Below are positions 1-6,631 of a DNA stretch of 10,405 bases, piece after piece. The number at the start of each line of letters is the position of its first letter. The stretch's first letter is position 1. The stretch is from assembly GCA_003233615.1 (NCBI GenBank), contig QIMB01000285.1, positions 1 through 10,405 of the forward strand, in the 5' to 3' direction. The notes beneath the pieces are model-generated. The model was not told where the DNA came from, did no database searches, and saw nothing but the letters and a program-made list of their open reading frames with translations. The DNA is from Nitrospirota bacterium (GTDB taxonomy: Bacteria; Nitrospirota; Nitrospiria; Nitrospirales; UBA8639). The position numbers were made by a program, and so were the translations under genes.

Positions 1-1490
1 ACATGAAAGAAGGCTTGTGCCTTATGAAGCGTTTCCTCATATTCCCGATCCGGCACAGAATCAGCCACAATACCTGCTCCAACTTGAAGATAACCACAAT
101 TCTTCGATAGCAGGAGGGTGCGAATAACAATATTGAAATCAATATTTCCGTTCCACCCGATGAATCCTATCGATCCGGTATACAGTCCACGCCGAACGGG
201 TTCCAGGCGTTCAATGAGTTCCATGCAATGAATTTTTGGGACGCCGGTTATGGTGCCGCCTGGGAACACTGCTCGAATCACGTCAAACGCACTATGCTGC
301 TCACGCAATCGCCCCACGACATGTGAAACAAGATGCATGACATGAGAATACCGCTCCACGGTCATCAACTCATCAACCCGAATTGATCCGTAACGACAGA
401 CCCGTCCTAAATCATTACGTACAAGATCCACAAGCATCAAATGCTCCGCACGCTCTTTTGTATTCGCAAGCAACTCTTCAGCAAGACGGCGATCTTCGAC
501 AGCAGTCCCTCCTCTCGGCCGCGTTCCCGCAATTGGACGCATATCGACATAGCCATCCGAAAGCCGAACGAGTCGTTCAGGCGAATTGCACACAATGACA
601 TCAGATTCGAGGACGAGAAACGCAGAATGTGGAGAGGGATTCATACGCCTCAATTGACGATAGAGCTCAGCTCCGGCATGAGCTTGTGAGGAGAAACGAT
701 CAGCGATCCCTTCCACTTGAAATCGATGGGAAAGATTCGCTTGATAGATATCCCCAGCCGCAATGTATTCCTGGCATTCGCGCACCCGATCACAATAGTC
801 AGAAGCCGATTGTTCCTCTTGAATGCGAAGGGAGAAAGTGGCAGGATTTTCTCTGTCTACGTCAACGTCCGCCGAATGCAATTTTGCTGTCAATTCTGAT
901 AGGCGTACTTGTCCTTCTTGATACAAATCCTCAAAATTCTCATTCCTTTTCCGTTCCGGAGAAGGCGAAAAGACCAGCCAGACATTCGACATGTGATGAT
1001 CAACGACGACGTACACTTCGACAAAAAGGAAATAGATGTCAGGAAAATCAAGATCATCACATGCATGTTCGGGGAGCGTCTCAAATGTCCTGGCCGAATC
1101 ATAGCTGAAGCACCCAATCGCTCCGCCTAGAAAGGGCAGGAAGGATGATTGCAGGGCAGAGGGCGACTCACGAAATTGTTCTCGTAAAAACGAAAAGGGA
1201 TCGCATTCTTGTTCTGTCCATACTCCGCTCGAGCGTGTTTGAATGGAATGCCCTTTTCCTTTGATCACTCGATATGGATCACATCCTAGGTATGAAAACC
1301 GCTGTGAAACGCCCCCATCCTGAGTCTCCTGTTCAATGAAAAATGAGTGCGGGGCGTACTCTGTGACCCGCCCATACAACTCAAACGGATCATCAACACT
1401 CACCGAGCATGGGAGCACAAGAGGAAAGGTCTTAGGAGAAGGAAGGGTTGTATTGCCCCCCCCTTCACTCTGGGTGGGAAGAACAGACAA
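1..1490 (-). CDS. pabB: Aminodeoxychorismate synthase component I, C-terminus cut by window edge
   Basis: The enzyme aminates chorismate to 4-amino-4-deoxychorismate in p-aminobenzoate/folate synthesis, normally with a PabA glutaminase partner. I translated the minus strand by hand. The frame is open from a stop at 1530-1532 to the left edge. It carries an N-terminal region with LGGAIGCFSYD, then the chorismate-binding domain: YIAAGDIYQANLSHRF, MRPIAGTRPRGGT, VDLVRNDLGRVC, FPGGTITGVPKI, YTGSIGFIG, NIVIRT and QVGAGIVADS. The GVPKI and NIVIRT forms favour PabB over TrpE, although PIAGTRPRG occurs in both. The extreme C-terminus lies outside the window, so a PabBC fusion cannot be excluded. The start is unclear: there is no ATG and no good Shine-Dalgarno. 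The TTG at 1490 covers all the homologous sequence. The GTG at 1418 would trim the first conserved strand. The gene lies just downstream of the exported-protein gene that stops at 1495. Confidence 0.88.
   Translation of the reverse strand, partial: MSVLPTQSEGGGNTTLPSPKTFPLVLPCSVSVDDPFELYGRVTEYAPHSFFIEQETQDGGVSQRFSYLGCDPYRVIKGKGHSIQTRSSGVWTEQECDPFSFLREQFRESPSALQSSFLPFLGGAIGCFSYDSARTFETLPEHACDDLDFPDIYFLFVEVYVVVDHHMSNVWLVFSPSPERKRNENFEDLYQEGQVRLSELTAKLHSADVDVDRENPATFSLRIQEEQSASDYCDRVRECQEYIAAGDIYQANLSHRFQVEGIADRFSSQAHAGAELYRQLRRMNPSPHSAFLVLESDVIVCNSPERLVRLSDGYVDMRPIAGTRPRGGTAVEDRRLAEELLANTKERAEHLMLVDLVRNDLGRVCRYGSIRVDELMTVERYSHVMHLVSHVVGRLREQHSAFDVIRAVFPGGTITGVPKIHCMELIERLEPVRRGLYTGSIGFIGWNGNIDFNIVIRTLLLSKNCGYLQVGAGIVADSVPDREYEETLHKAQAFFH
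1456..1463 (-). repeat. Homopolymer run of eight G (coding strand) near pabB start
   Basis: There are eight consecutive C on the plus strand, read as GGGGGGGG in the pabB direction, inside the ambiguous 5' part of the gene. In the 8-G state the frame reads through as Gly-Gly-Gly from the upstream TTG at 1490. A GTG at 1466-1468, just before the run, would join the pabB frame only with nine G. It is either a neutral run or a slippage site. Confidence 0.5.
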
Positions 1491-1494
1491 AGAG

Positions 1495-2091
1495 TTAGGG
1501 ATTTGTTGAGGCTGTGGGAGAAGTCGCCCTCAAAGCATTCGCGGCTTCTTCGGGAGCGAGGATTCCTTTCTGGACCAGTGATTCCAAGAGACCTTTGACG
1601 GCTTCTCCCGGTGAACGACGGAGTCCGCGAACTCGAATACTCGGTGGAAAAAAACGAAGATAGTCTGGATTACTCACACGAATCGTCACTGATTCGCTTT
1701 CACTATACGGCGCCAACTCAGCATCTGAGCTTGGAATATAAAAAAACGGCTTTCCTTCTGCCGTGATGCCATCGAACCCTTCAATTTTCACACGATCAGA
1801 AATCTCCTTTCCTGATATTTCTTTCACTGCATCCACAACAAGAATTAAGGAGTCAGCAAGCACAGGATCGCCCGTTTGATTTCTTACTTTGACCGTATAT
1901 TCCACTTCACTCACAGAGGTGAGGTTCGTCCCGGAAAGAGGCTCGGAATTTTTATACTGCACAATAGGGACAACTCCGCCAGTTAAGTCAGGGAGATCAT
2001 CCACCGAAGGATTGGCAAAAACAAGGCCCCCACTCACTGCACAGCCAAGAGTGAGCAAAGATAGCATGCTTGTTTTCTTCATAATGGTCAT
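1495..2091 (-). CDS. Exported protein of unknown function
   Basis: This 198-residue protein is not recognised. The N-terminus is a classical signal peptide: KK at residues 5-6, a hydrophobic stretch at about 8-25, and a likely signal peptidase I site after VFA (VFA|NP). A Cys lies in the hydrophobic stretch, but the residues before it do not form a good lipobox. The mature part looks beta-rich, with alternating segments such as EVEYTVKVRNQTG, LILVVDAV and ESVTIRVSN. An Ig-like or similar extracellular beta-sandwich is my inference. A short helical tail (GEAVKGLLESLVQKG, then PEEAANAL) follows. No catalytic motif is visible. The start could be the ATG at 2091 or the one at 2082, and neither has a clear Shine-Dalgarno. 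It diverges from the atp operon and precedes pabB on the same strand, so the two may be cotranscribed. Confidence 0.75.
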   Translation of the reverse strand: MTIMKKTSMLSLLTLGCAVSGGLVFANPSVDDLPDLTGGVVPIVQYKNSEPLSGTNLTSVSEVEYTVKVRNQTGDPVLADSLILVVDAVKEISGKEISDRVKIEGFDGITAEGKPFFYIPSSDAELAPYSESESVTIRVSNPDYLRFFPPSIRVRGLRRSPGEAVKGLLESLVQKGILAPEEAANALRATSPTASTNP

Positions 2092-2194
2092 TTTGGAAAT
2101 GATTGAAAAGGAATATAGCGTATAGCCTGAAAAAACTTTTCAACGTCATACCAACATACTCTACCATATTTCACCAATTATGGGAGGCTATCGC

Positions 2195-2223
2195 TTGACA
2201 AGATTTATGTTTTTTGTTTGAAT
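2195..2223 (+). promoter_or_regulatory. Sigma70-type promoter for the atpIBEF operon
   Basis: A perfect TTGACA -35 box at 2195-2200 is followed, after exactly 17 bases, by TTGAAT at 2218-2223, a weaker -10 that keeps T1 and the final AAT. It lies about 40 bases upstream of atpI in the divergent gap. No other good promoter is visible for the operon. Confidence 0.55.
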
Positions 2224-2263
2224 ATAGTCCCTTCCAACGACTCGTCTTGAAACCGGTAACAAA

Positions 2264-2482
2264 ATGGCATCTTCTCAGGATCCACTGTTCACGGGGCTGG
2301 GACGAGCGATGCGAGTGGGAACAGATCTTCTTGCCTCACTTATCGTCGGTGGATTCCTCGGATGGTTAGTTGATTCATATGTGTTTGATTCCACACCATG
2401 GGGTGTGTCAATTGGTTTGGTTTTAGGATTGGTCGCTGGAATTCGCAACGCCTACCGCGCAGCCAAGCGGTGGGGAACATAG
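2264..2482 (+). CDS. atpI: AtpI/AtpZ-family ATP synthase assembly protein
   Basis: A 72-residue membrane protein and first gene of the Fo cluster. A short N-terminal stretch is followed by two hydrophobic helices: about residues 18-38 (GTDLLASLIVGGFLGWLVD) and 45-62 (PWGVSIGLVLGLVAGIRNA). A basic tail ends the protein (YRAAKRWG). The first-helix GGFLGWLVD and second-helix GLVLGLVAGIRNAYR pattern is typical of the small AtpI/AtpZ family. Members of that family help c-ring assembly or Mg2+ supply and are not essential parts of the finished enzyme. The ATG at 2264 has only a weak Shine-Dalgarno. The atpB start follows after 22 bases, which supports cotranscription. Confidence 0.85.
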   Translation: MASSQDPLFTGLGRAMRVGTDLLASLIVGGFLGWLVDSYVFDSTPWGVSIGLVLGLVAGIRNAYRAAKRWGT

Positions 2483-2504
2483 CCGCAAAGCATAAGGTTT
2501 AGTT

Positions 2505-3230
2505 TTGGAAGATCCGTTACATTCCTTCGAACTTCATACGATCATCCCACTTTCTCTTTTCGGTATTGACATTTCTGTCAATAAAGCCGTTGTGTTGATG
2601 TGGATTATCGTTGGTGTAGGCTCCGTCTTTCTCTTGAAAGCAGGCGCTGCCAAATCACTCGTACCCTCTAAGCTTCAGAGCCTGGCTGAATTACTCGTAG
2701 ACTTCATTCGCGGCATCATCCAGGACACCATGGGCCCTGCGGGAATGCGATACTTTCCCTTCATCAGTTCACTCTTTGTCTTTATCTTATTTAGCAATCT
2801 TCTCGGACTCATTCCTGGCTCCTATACCGTGACGAGTCAGATTGTCGTGACAGGGGTCTTTGCCATAGCGGTCTATGGTCTGAGCCTCGTTATCGGGTTT
2901 CAACTACATGGAGCAAAATTTCTAGGCATTCTGGTGCCTCCCGGGACGCCCGGATGGCTCCTTCCCCTCATGATTCCGATAGAACTCATTAGTCAATTAG
3001 CGAGACCAATATCTCTAGCTGTGCGATTATTTGCCAATATGACGGCAGGGCATGTCATTCTCGGGGTATTGTTCGGATTGACAATTGGAGGCGGGCTCCT
3101 CATAGGATGGTTGCCATTTTCCTTTACGATCGTCTTATATGGACTAGAAGTGGGTATTGCGTTTATTCAGGCTTATATTTTTGTCGTCTTAACATGTGTC
3201 TATATTGGCGATGCTATTCATCTGCATTAA
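2505..3230 (+). CDS. atpB: F-type ATP synthase Fo subunit a
   Basis: Subunit a (241 residues, membrane) forms the two half-channels that carry ions to and from the c-ring. It has five to six hydrophobic helices. The signature LARPISLAVRLFANMTAGH carries the essential arginine at R174, equivalent to E. coli aArg210. The glutamate that follows AG in E. coli (Glu219) is His183 here. E. coli His245 is Glu215 here (LEVGIAF). This reciprocal exchange is common in other lineages. Q222 in IQAYIF matches E. coli Gln252. The start is a TTG at 2505, chosen because AAGG lies 7 bases upstream and the encoded N-terminus leads straight into conserved sequence. It follows atpI by 22 bases and precedes atpE by 67. 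Confidence 0.96.
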   Translation: MEDPLHSFELHTIIPLSLFGIDISVNKAVVLMWIIVGVGSVFLLKAGAAKSLVPSKLQSLAELLVDFIRGIIQDTMGPAGMRYFPFISSLFVFILFSNLLGLIPGSYTVTSQIVVTGVFAIAVYGLSLVIGFQLHGAKFLGILVPPGTPGWLLPLMIPIELISQLARPISLAVRLFANMTAGHVILGVLFGLTIGGGLLIGWLPFSFTIVLYGLEVGIAFIQAYIFVVLTCVYIGDAIHLH

Positions 3231-3242
3231 GCACGCTCACAC

Positions 3243-3259
3243 ACTGAGAGTCAGTTTTT
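3243..3259 (+). other. Small hairpin with T-run between atpB and atpE
   Basis: ACTGA-GAG-TCAGT forms a 5-bp stem with a 3-nt loop, followed by five T (3255-3259), within the 67-base gap before atpE. It is too weak to be a confident terminator. It could be a partial attenuator or an mRNA-stabilising end next to the gene that needs the highest expression in the operon. Confidence 0.25.
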
Positions 3260-3297
3260 ACTTTTAGTCCCTTTTAAACCGGGAGGATCACACTACA

Positions 3298-3525
3298 ATG
3301 GATTCTGCAGCAGCAGCACTTTTGGGAATGGGCCTCGCGGCCTCAGGTTTTGCCGGTGCCGGTATTGGCATCGGGTATATTTTTGGAAAGATGATTGAAG
3401 CCGTTGCTCGTCAGCCAGAGGCAGAAGCTCGAGTGGGCAAGTATATGTGGATCGGATTCGCACTTGTTGAAGCCATCGCACTCTACGGACTCGTCATTGC
3501 CTTTATCATCATGGGCAAAGGGTAA
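3298..3525 (+). CDS. atpE: F-type ATP synthase Fo subunit c (rotor ring)
   Basis: Subunit c is 75 residues, the usual length, and makes the rotating ion-carrying ring. Helix 1 holds the glycine-repeat packing motif, with glycines at 20, 22, 24 and 26. The polar loop is RQPE at residues 38-41, which contacts the F1 rotor. Helix 2 carries the ion-binding carboxylate at Glu58 (FALVEAIALYG), with Tyr63 behind it. The residue after the glutamate is Ala, not Ser/Thr, and helix 1 has Gly/Ile where Na+ binders have Gln. Proton coupling is therefore predicted. The ATG is preceded by GGGAGG (3281-3286) at an 11-base spacing. It lies 14 bases before atpF. Confidence 0.97.
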   Translation: MDSAAAALLGMGLAASGFAGAGIGIGYIFGKMIEAVARQPEAEARVGKYMWIGFALVEAIALYGLVIAFIIMGKG

Positions 3526-3539
3526 AGGGCAACTGCGCT

Positions 3540-4046
3540 ATGCCACAATTTGATTCACAGTTTTTTTCGTCGCTGATTTTCTGGGAAATTCTGTCGTTTT
3601 CCATCCTCTTCTGGGTACTCTACAAGTATGCATTTCCCCCGATTCTGGAAACACTTGAGACTCGTGAACGGAAAATCCGCGAGAGCCTTGATCAGGCCGA
3701 ACAGAGTCGTGCGACGGCAGAACACAAGCTGAAGGAATACGAAACGAAGCTACAGCTTGCGGCCAAAGAGGCAGAAGCCCTTATGGCTGAGGCCAAACAA
3801 AAAGCCCAGCGGCTGCTTGATGAAAACCAGCAGCGGCTTCGTGCAGACTCAGAACGTATCAAGGAGGAAGCCACGCAGGACATTGAGCGCGAGCGTCGAA
3901 AAGCCGTCGAGGACATCAAAAGTCAAACAGCAGACCTCGCGATCTTGGTGGCGGAGAAAGTCATTGGTCGCAGCTTATCAGATGACGATCATCGACGATT
4001 TGCACAAGAAGCATTGGCCGAAGTGTCCGCACATTCCAAAAACTAG
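3540..4046 (+). CDS. atpF: F-type ATP synthase Fo subunit b (peripheral stalk)
   Basis: Subunit b is 168 residues, close to the family norm of about 156-170. One N-terminal membrane helix spans about residues 8-28 (FFSSLIFWEILSFSILFWVL). A long charged, Ala/Glu/Arg/Lys-rich coiled coil runs from about 38 to 140. The C-terminal LAILVAEKVIGRSLSDDDH segment is typical of the part that binds the delta subunit at the top of F1. AAAGGG lies about 10 bases before the ATG. There is a single b gene and no b' copy. It is the last gene of the cluster: a strong terminator follows and atpH (delta) is absent, so the F1 genes must lie elsewhere. Confidence 0.95.
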   Translation: MPQFDSQFFSSLIFWEILSFSILFWVLYKYAFPPILETLETRERKIRESLDQAEQSRATAEHKLKEYETKLQLAAKEAEALMAEAKQKAQRLLDENQQRLRADSERIKEEATQDIERERRKAVEDIKSQTADLAILVAEKVIGRSLSDDDHRRFAQEALAEVSAHSKN

Positions 4047-4131
4047 CCTTCGACGAACTGCTCAGCAATATGCCAGTGCTGGCTTGTTGTCTTATTGCCT
4101 AGGACTTCGCAAGACATTTTTCGAATAGGTC

Positions 4132-4162
4132 AAAGAGGGAAGGTAACTTCCCTCTTTTTTTT
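4132..4162 (+). terminator. Intrinsic terminator of the atpIBEF operon
   Basis: AAAGAGGGAAG (4132-4142), loop GTAA and CTTCCCTCTTT (4147-4157) form a perfect 11-bp stem. It runs into eight T (4155-4162). The convergent rlmN-larE transcript ends just beyond it and could use the same stem, but its U-run on that strand is only three bases. Confidence 0.93.
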
Positions 4163-4189
4163 GCCTGTCACATCCTCACGACCCAATCG

Positions 4190-4999
4190 CTAATTTCCTC
4201 CACCAGCACGATAGCCCTCCAAATCAACGGTGACGATGTGAAATCCAATACTTTTAAAGGCCGTGAGCACACGAGTGCGTCTAGTTTCTTCCGTGAGCAT
4301 TGAAATTTCTGAGGGTCCTACCTCGATCCGCGCCATCTCTCCGTTGAAGCGAACCCGCACCTGAACGAACCCCTCTGCCAGCAAAAACGCCTCAGCTTGT
4401 TCCACACGAGACAGAGCTGTTTTGGTAATCGGAATGCCTCGTGTAATACGAGATGACAAACAGGCTGCAGCTGGCTTATTCCAGTTGTCTAACCCCAAAG
4501 CTTGCGCTAACTGACGAATATCAGACTTCTGACAGTTCGCTTCCAACAATGGACTGCGTACTCCTAACTGCTTGCCGGCTTGGATACCTGGTCGATCTTC
4601 ACCCATATCATCGATATTCGTGCCATCAACGATGGCATGAAAACTGACGGATTCCCGAATACGAGACAACAACTGATAGAGATCCGTTTTGCAATGGAAA
4701 CATCGTGTGGCATCATTTTGTACAAAAGCCTCGATAGCTAATTGATCGGTTTTCACTACTTGCAGAGAGACACCAATTGCCCGACACAGTCGATGCGCAT
4801 CTTCCAGCTCGCTGGCTGGCAAGGTCGGCGAAGCGGCAATAACGGCTTTCGCCGACTTCCCAAGAACATCAACTGCGACCTTTAACACGACAGTACTATC
4901 GACTCCTCCAGAAAATGCCACGACGACCGAGCCAAGGTCTTGCAGCACCTTCTTCAGGTTCACGTATTTCGTATGTAAGGCCGGCTCAAGACTTCGCAT
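4190..4999 (-). CDS. larE: ATP-dependent sacrificial sulfur transferase LarE
   Basis: LarE adenylates and sulfurates the pyridinium biscarboxylate precursor of the nickel-pincer cofactor (first known from lactate racemase). In the best-studied form it gives up sulfur from its own cysteine. This protein has 269 residues and a PP-loop ATP-binding motif SGGVDST at 30-36. It also has RCFHCK at 99-104, DGTNIDDMGEDRPG, GVRSPL, and PAAACLSSRI. The cysteine in that last motif, Cys180, aligns with the sulfur-donating Cys176 of the Lactiplantibacillus protein. The N-terminal PP-loop domain is followed by a C-terminal alpha/beta domain. The start overlaps the end of rlmN by 14 bases, so the two are translationally linked. 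No larA, larB or larC is in the window. The partners must be elsewhere, or the protein serves another member of the LarA family. Confidence 0.93.
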   Translation of the reverse strand: MRSLEPALHTKYVNLKKVLQDLGSVVVAFSGGVDSTVVLKVAVDVLGKSAKAVIAASPTLPASELEDAHRLCRAIGVSLQVVKTDQLAIEAFVQNDATRCFHCKTDLYQLLSRIRESVSFHAIVDGTNIDDMGEDRPGIQAGKQLGVRSPLLEANCQKSDIRQLAQALGLDNWNKPAAACLSSRITRGIPITKTALSRVEQAEAFLLAEGFVQVRVRFNGEMARIEVGPSEISMLTEETRRTRVLTAFKSIGFHIVTVDLEGYRAGGGN

Positions 5000-6083
5000 A
5001 CATTGGAAGAGTTTTCTTTGATTGACGCATCAAGGGGTGTAGCATTTCTGACGCTGATCGACCCAATTGCCCGCAGGCTCCCAACACATCATCCCCGCGA
5101 CTTTTTCGTAGAAACACATCCAGCCCACGATTGCGAACAATCTGCTGAAATGCATCAATGACATCTGGGGTTGGTCGTTGAAAGGAATTGTCAGAAAACG
5201 CATTAAAGGGAATAAGGTTAATCTTGCATCGAATGCCACGCAACAAGGAAGCCAATCGATGCGCATCCTCAGGAGTATCATTGATGCCAGCAAGCAAGAC
5301 ATATTCGAAGGTTAATGGTCGCTCACTATACTTCACATACTCACCACACGCATTCAGTAACGTATCGAGATTATAGCGTGCATTCACCGCCGGCATCAGA
5401 TGTTCACGCTGCGCATTTGTCGTCGCATTTAAAGAAATGGCTAAATTCACGCCAAGGCGTCGCACATCTGGAAATCGCGGAATCCATCCCGCCGTGGATA
5501 CCGTAATGCGTCGTGGGGAAAAACCTAATCCCCACTCCATATTTGTGATTCGCTGAATGGCATCGGCAACGGCCTCAAAATTCATCAACGGCTCCCCCAT
5601 CCCCATGAAAACCAGCGAAGTCAAATGTTCACCTTCAGGCAAATCGGCTTGAACATTCAACACTTGTCCGACAATTTCATGAGCACGCAGGTTTCGCTTG
5701 ATCCCCATCTGAGCCGTCAAACAAAACCCGCAATCCAAGGTACAACCTACTTGCGAAGAGAGACACAACGTCCGTCGACGCTCTTCGGGGATCAATACCG
5801 TTTCCACAGCCAAACCATCGCTCAAGCGCCATACATATTTTCCCGTGCCATCTTGTGCAATATGACGAGAAAGCACGTCGTCCCTTTGAACGGTAGCCAC
5901 TTGCCGCAAGCGCGCACGATCAATCTTAGATAAGTTGGTCATGGCATCAATATCGCTCACTCGATGCTGATACAGCCATTTCAATATTTGCTGCAGTCGG
6001 TACCGTGGCCAGCCAAGCTTGTAAACCAATTCAGTCACTTCTTGAACATTGAGTGCGAGAAGATTGACGGGTAGTTTATCCAT
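4986..6083 (-). CDS. rlmN: Dual-specificity RNA methyltransferase RlmN (radical SAM)
   Basis: RlmN methylates C2 of A2503 in 23S rRNA and, in characterised enzymes, A37 in some tRNAs, in the cytoplasm. From the start used here it has 365 residues. An N-terminal RNA-binding helical region (NLLALNVQEVTELV, then YRLQQILKWLYQHR) is followed by the radical-SAM core. The 4Fe-4S ligands are C114, C118 and C121 (CTLDCGFC). A SAM-binding GMGEP follows at 161-165. The methyl-carrier cysteine is C337 in GACGQL (E. coli Cys355). I chose the ATG at 6083 because AGGA (6091-6094) lies 7 bases before it and the family N-terminus begins there. The frame stays open to an ATG at 6134, which would add 17 residues and also has a weak GAGAG. 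It is the first gene of a pair with larE. Confidence 0.96.
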   Translation of the reverse strand: MDKLPVNLLALNVQEVTELVYKLGWPRYRLQQILKWLYQHRVSDIDAMTNLSKIDRARLRQVATVQRDDVLSRHIAQDGTGKYVWRLSDGLAVETVLIPEERRRTLCLSSQVGCTLDCGFCLTAQMGIKRNLRAHEIVGQVLNVQADLPEGEHLTSLVFMGMGEPLMNFEAVADAIQRITNMEWGLGFSPRRITVSTAGWIPRFPDVRRLGVNLAISLNATTNAQREHLMPAVNARYNLDTLLNACGEYVKYSERPLTFEYVLLAGINDTPEDAHRLASLLRGIRCKINLIPFNAFSDNSFQRPTPDVIDAFQQIVRNRGLDVFLRKSRGDDVLGACGQLGRSASEMLHPLMRQSKKTLPMYAKS

Positions 6084-6412
6084 ATTCATATCCTGCTGAA
6101 TGTGTTCAAAAAACAACGAGCTCCACCATACCATCTCTCAAGACCCAGGCAATCAACTCGTCATGAAATAAATCAGCACAAGCATTAAGCTTAGGTACTT
6201 TACCTTACATGCATATAGACGATATTGCGCAAAGAATGGTTGAGGAAAATTCACACTTTTTCTTTTCTCATGATAAACATTCAAATATTTTCTGGCACAA
6301 ACAATAAGAAAATTTTGTTCTTTGCAATACTGCTTCTTTTTATTTGCAAAACTAAAGCACAATTTGAAATCCATACTTCATATTTGAAATGGCATAGACT
6401 ACTAGATATTGA

Positions 6413-6441
6413 TTGACCTGCATTCACATACCACTTCTAAT
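6413..6441 (+). promoter_or_regulatory. Distal sigma70-type promoter candidate
   Basis: TTGACC (6413-6418), a 17-base spacer and TCTAAT (6436-6441) match the sigma70 consensus at five of six positions in each box. A transcript from here would carry a leader of about 180 nt before the HARE-HTH gene, or would serve an unseen short RNA. Confidence 0.4.
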
Positions 6442-6517
6442 TGGCTTTCTTCATTGCATCATATTGAACATCGATGCTCATACACAAATATACCATTGAC
6501 TATATTTACACAAATGC

Positions 6518-6541
6518 GACTTTATAAAAAAATACAAAGTC
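6518..6541. promoter_or_regulatory. Inverted repeat upstream of the HARE-HTH promoter
   Basis: GACTTT (6518-6523) and AAAGTC (6536-6541) are perfect inverted arms around a 12-base AT-rich centre. GCATAAA follows twice (6544-6550, 6558-6564) just upstream of the proximal promoter. The position suits an operator or activator site, but AT-rich DNA produces such matches readily. Confidence 0.25.
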
Positions 6542-6573
6542 ATGCATAAAAAATGAAGCATAAAGCTTGCTTA

Positions 6574-6602
6574 TTGACTTTGCTTTAAAACGCGAATAGA
6601 AT
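6574..6602 (+). promoter_or_regulatory. Proximal sigma70-type promoter for HARE-HTH gene
   Basis: TTGACT (6574-6579), exactly 17 bases, then TAGAAT (6597-6602) give a near-consensus pair. Transcription would start about 23 bases before the ATG at 6632. A purine-rich GGTGGAG (6617-6623) sits 8 bases before the start codon. Confidence 0.75.
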
Positions 6603-6631
6603 ATCAATCTATATATGGTGGAGATCGAACT

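Larger units (their letters stand above)
6135..6631. other. AT-rich gene-free stretch with plus-strand promoters
   Basis: About 500 bases separate the divergent rlmN and HARE-HTH genes, with no believable gene. The sequence is clearly more AT-rich than either neighbour. It contains three ATTGAC-type -35 motifs on the plus strand (6413, 6496, 6574), a GACTTT/AAAGTC inverted repeat, and ATTTGAAAT twice, exactly 20 bases apart (6362-6370, 6382-6390). I found no convincing promoter for rlmN. Confidence 0.6.

Noticed and set aside
383..1130. Plus-strand and other-frame open frames across the left 1.1 kb
   Set aside because: They lie inside the strongly conserved minus-strand pabB frame and show no recognisable protein sequence or ribosome sites.
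1..1490. Anthranilate synthase component I (trpE) instead of pabB
   Set aside because: PIAGTRPRG is shared by both. GVPKI and NIVIRT and the lack of trp neighbours favour pabB, though the edge hides the C-terminus and any adjacent genes.
3757..4128. Plus-strand frame overlapping atpF
   Set aside because: It overlaps the well-supported subunit b gene in another frame and has the low-complexity look of a shifted coiled-coil gene.
6225..6416. Short frames on both strands in the AT-rich gap
   Set aside because: AT-rich sequence gives chance frames. None has a ribosome site with sensible spacing or a protein-like pattern.
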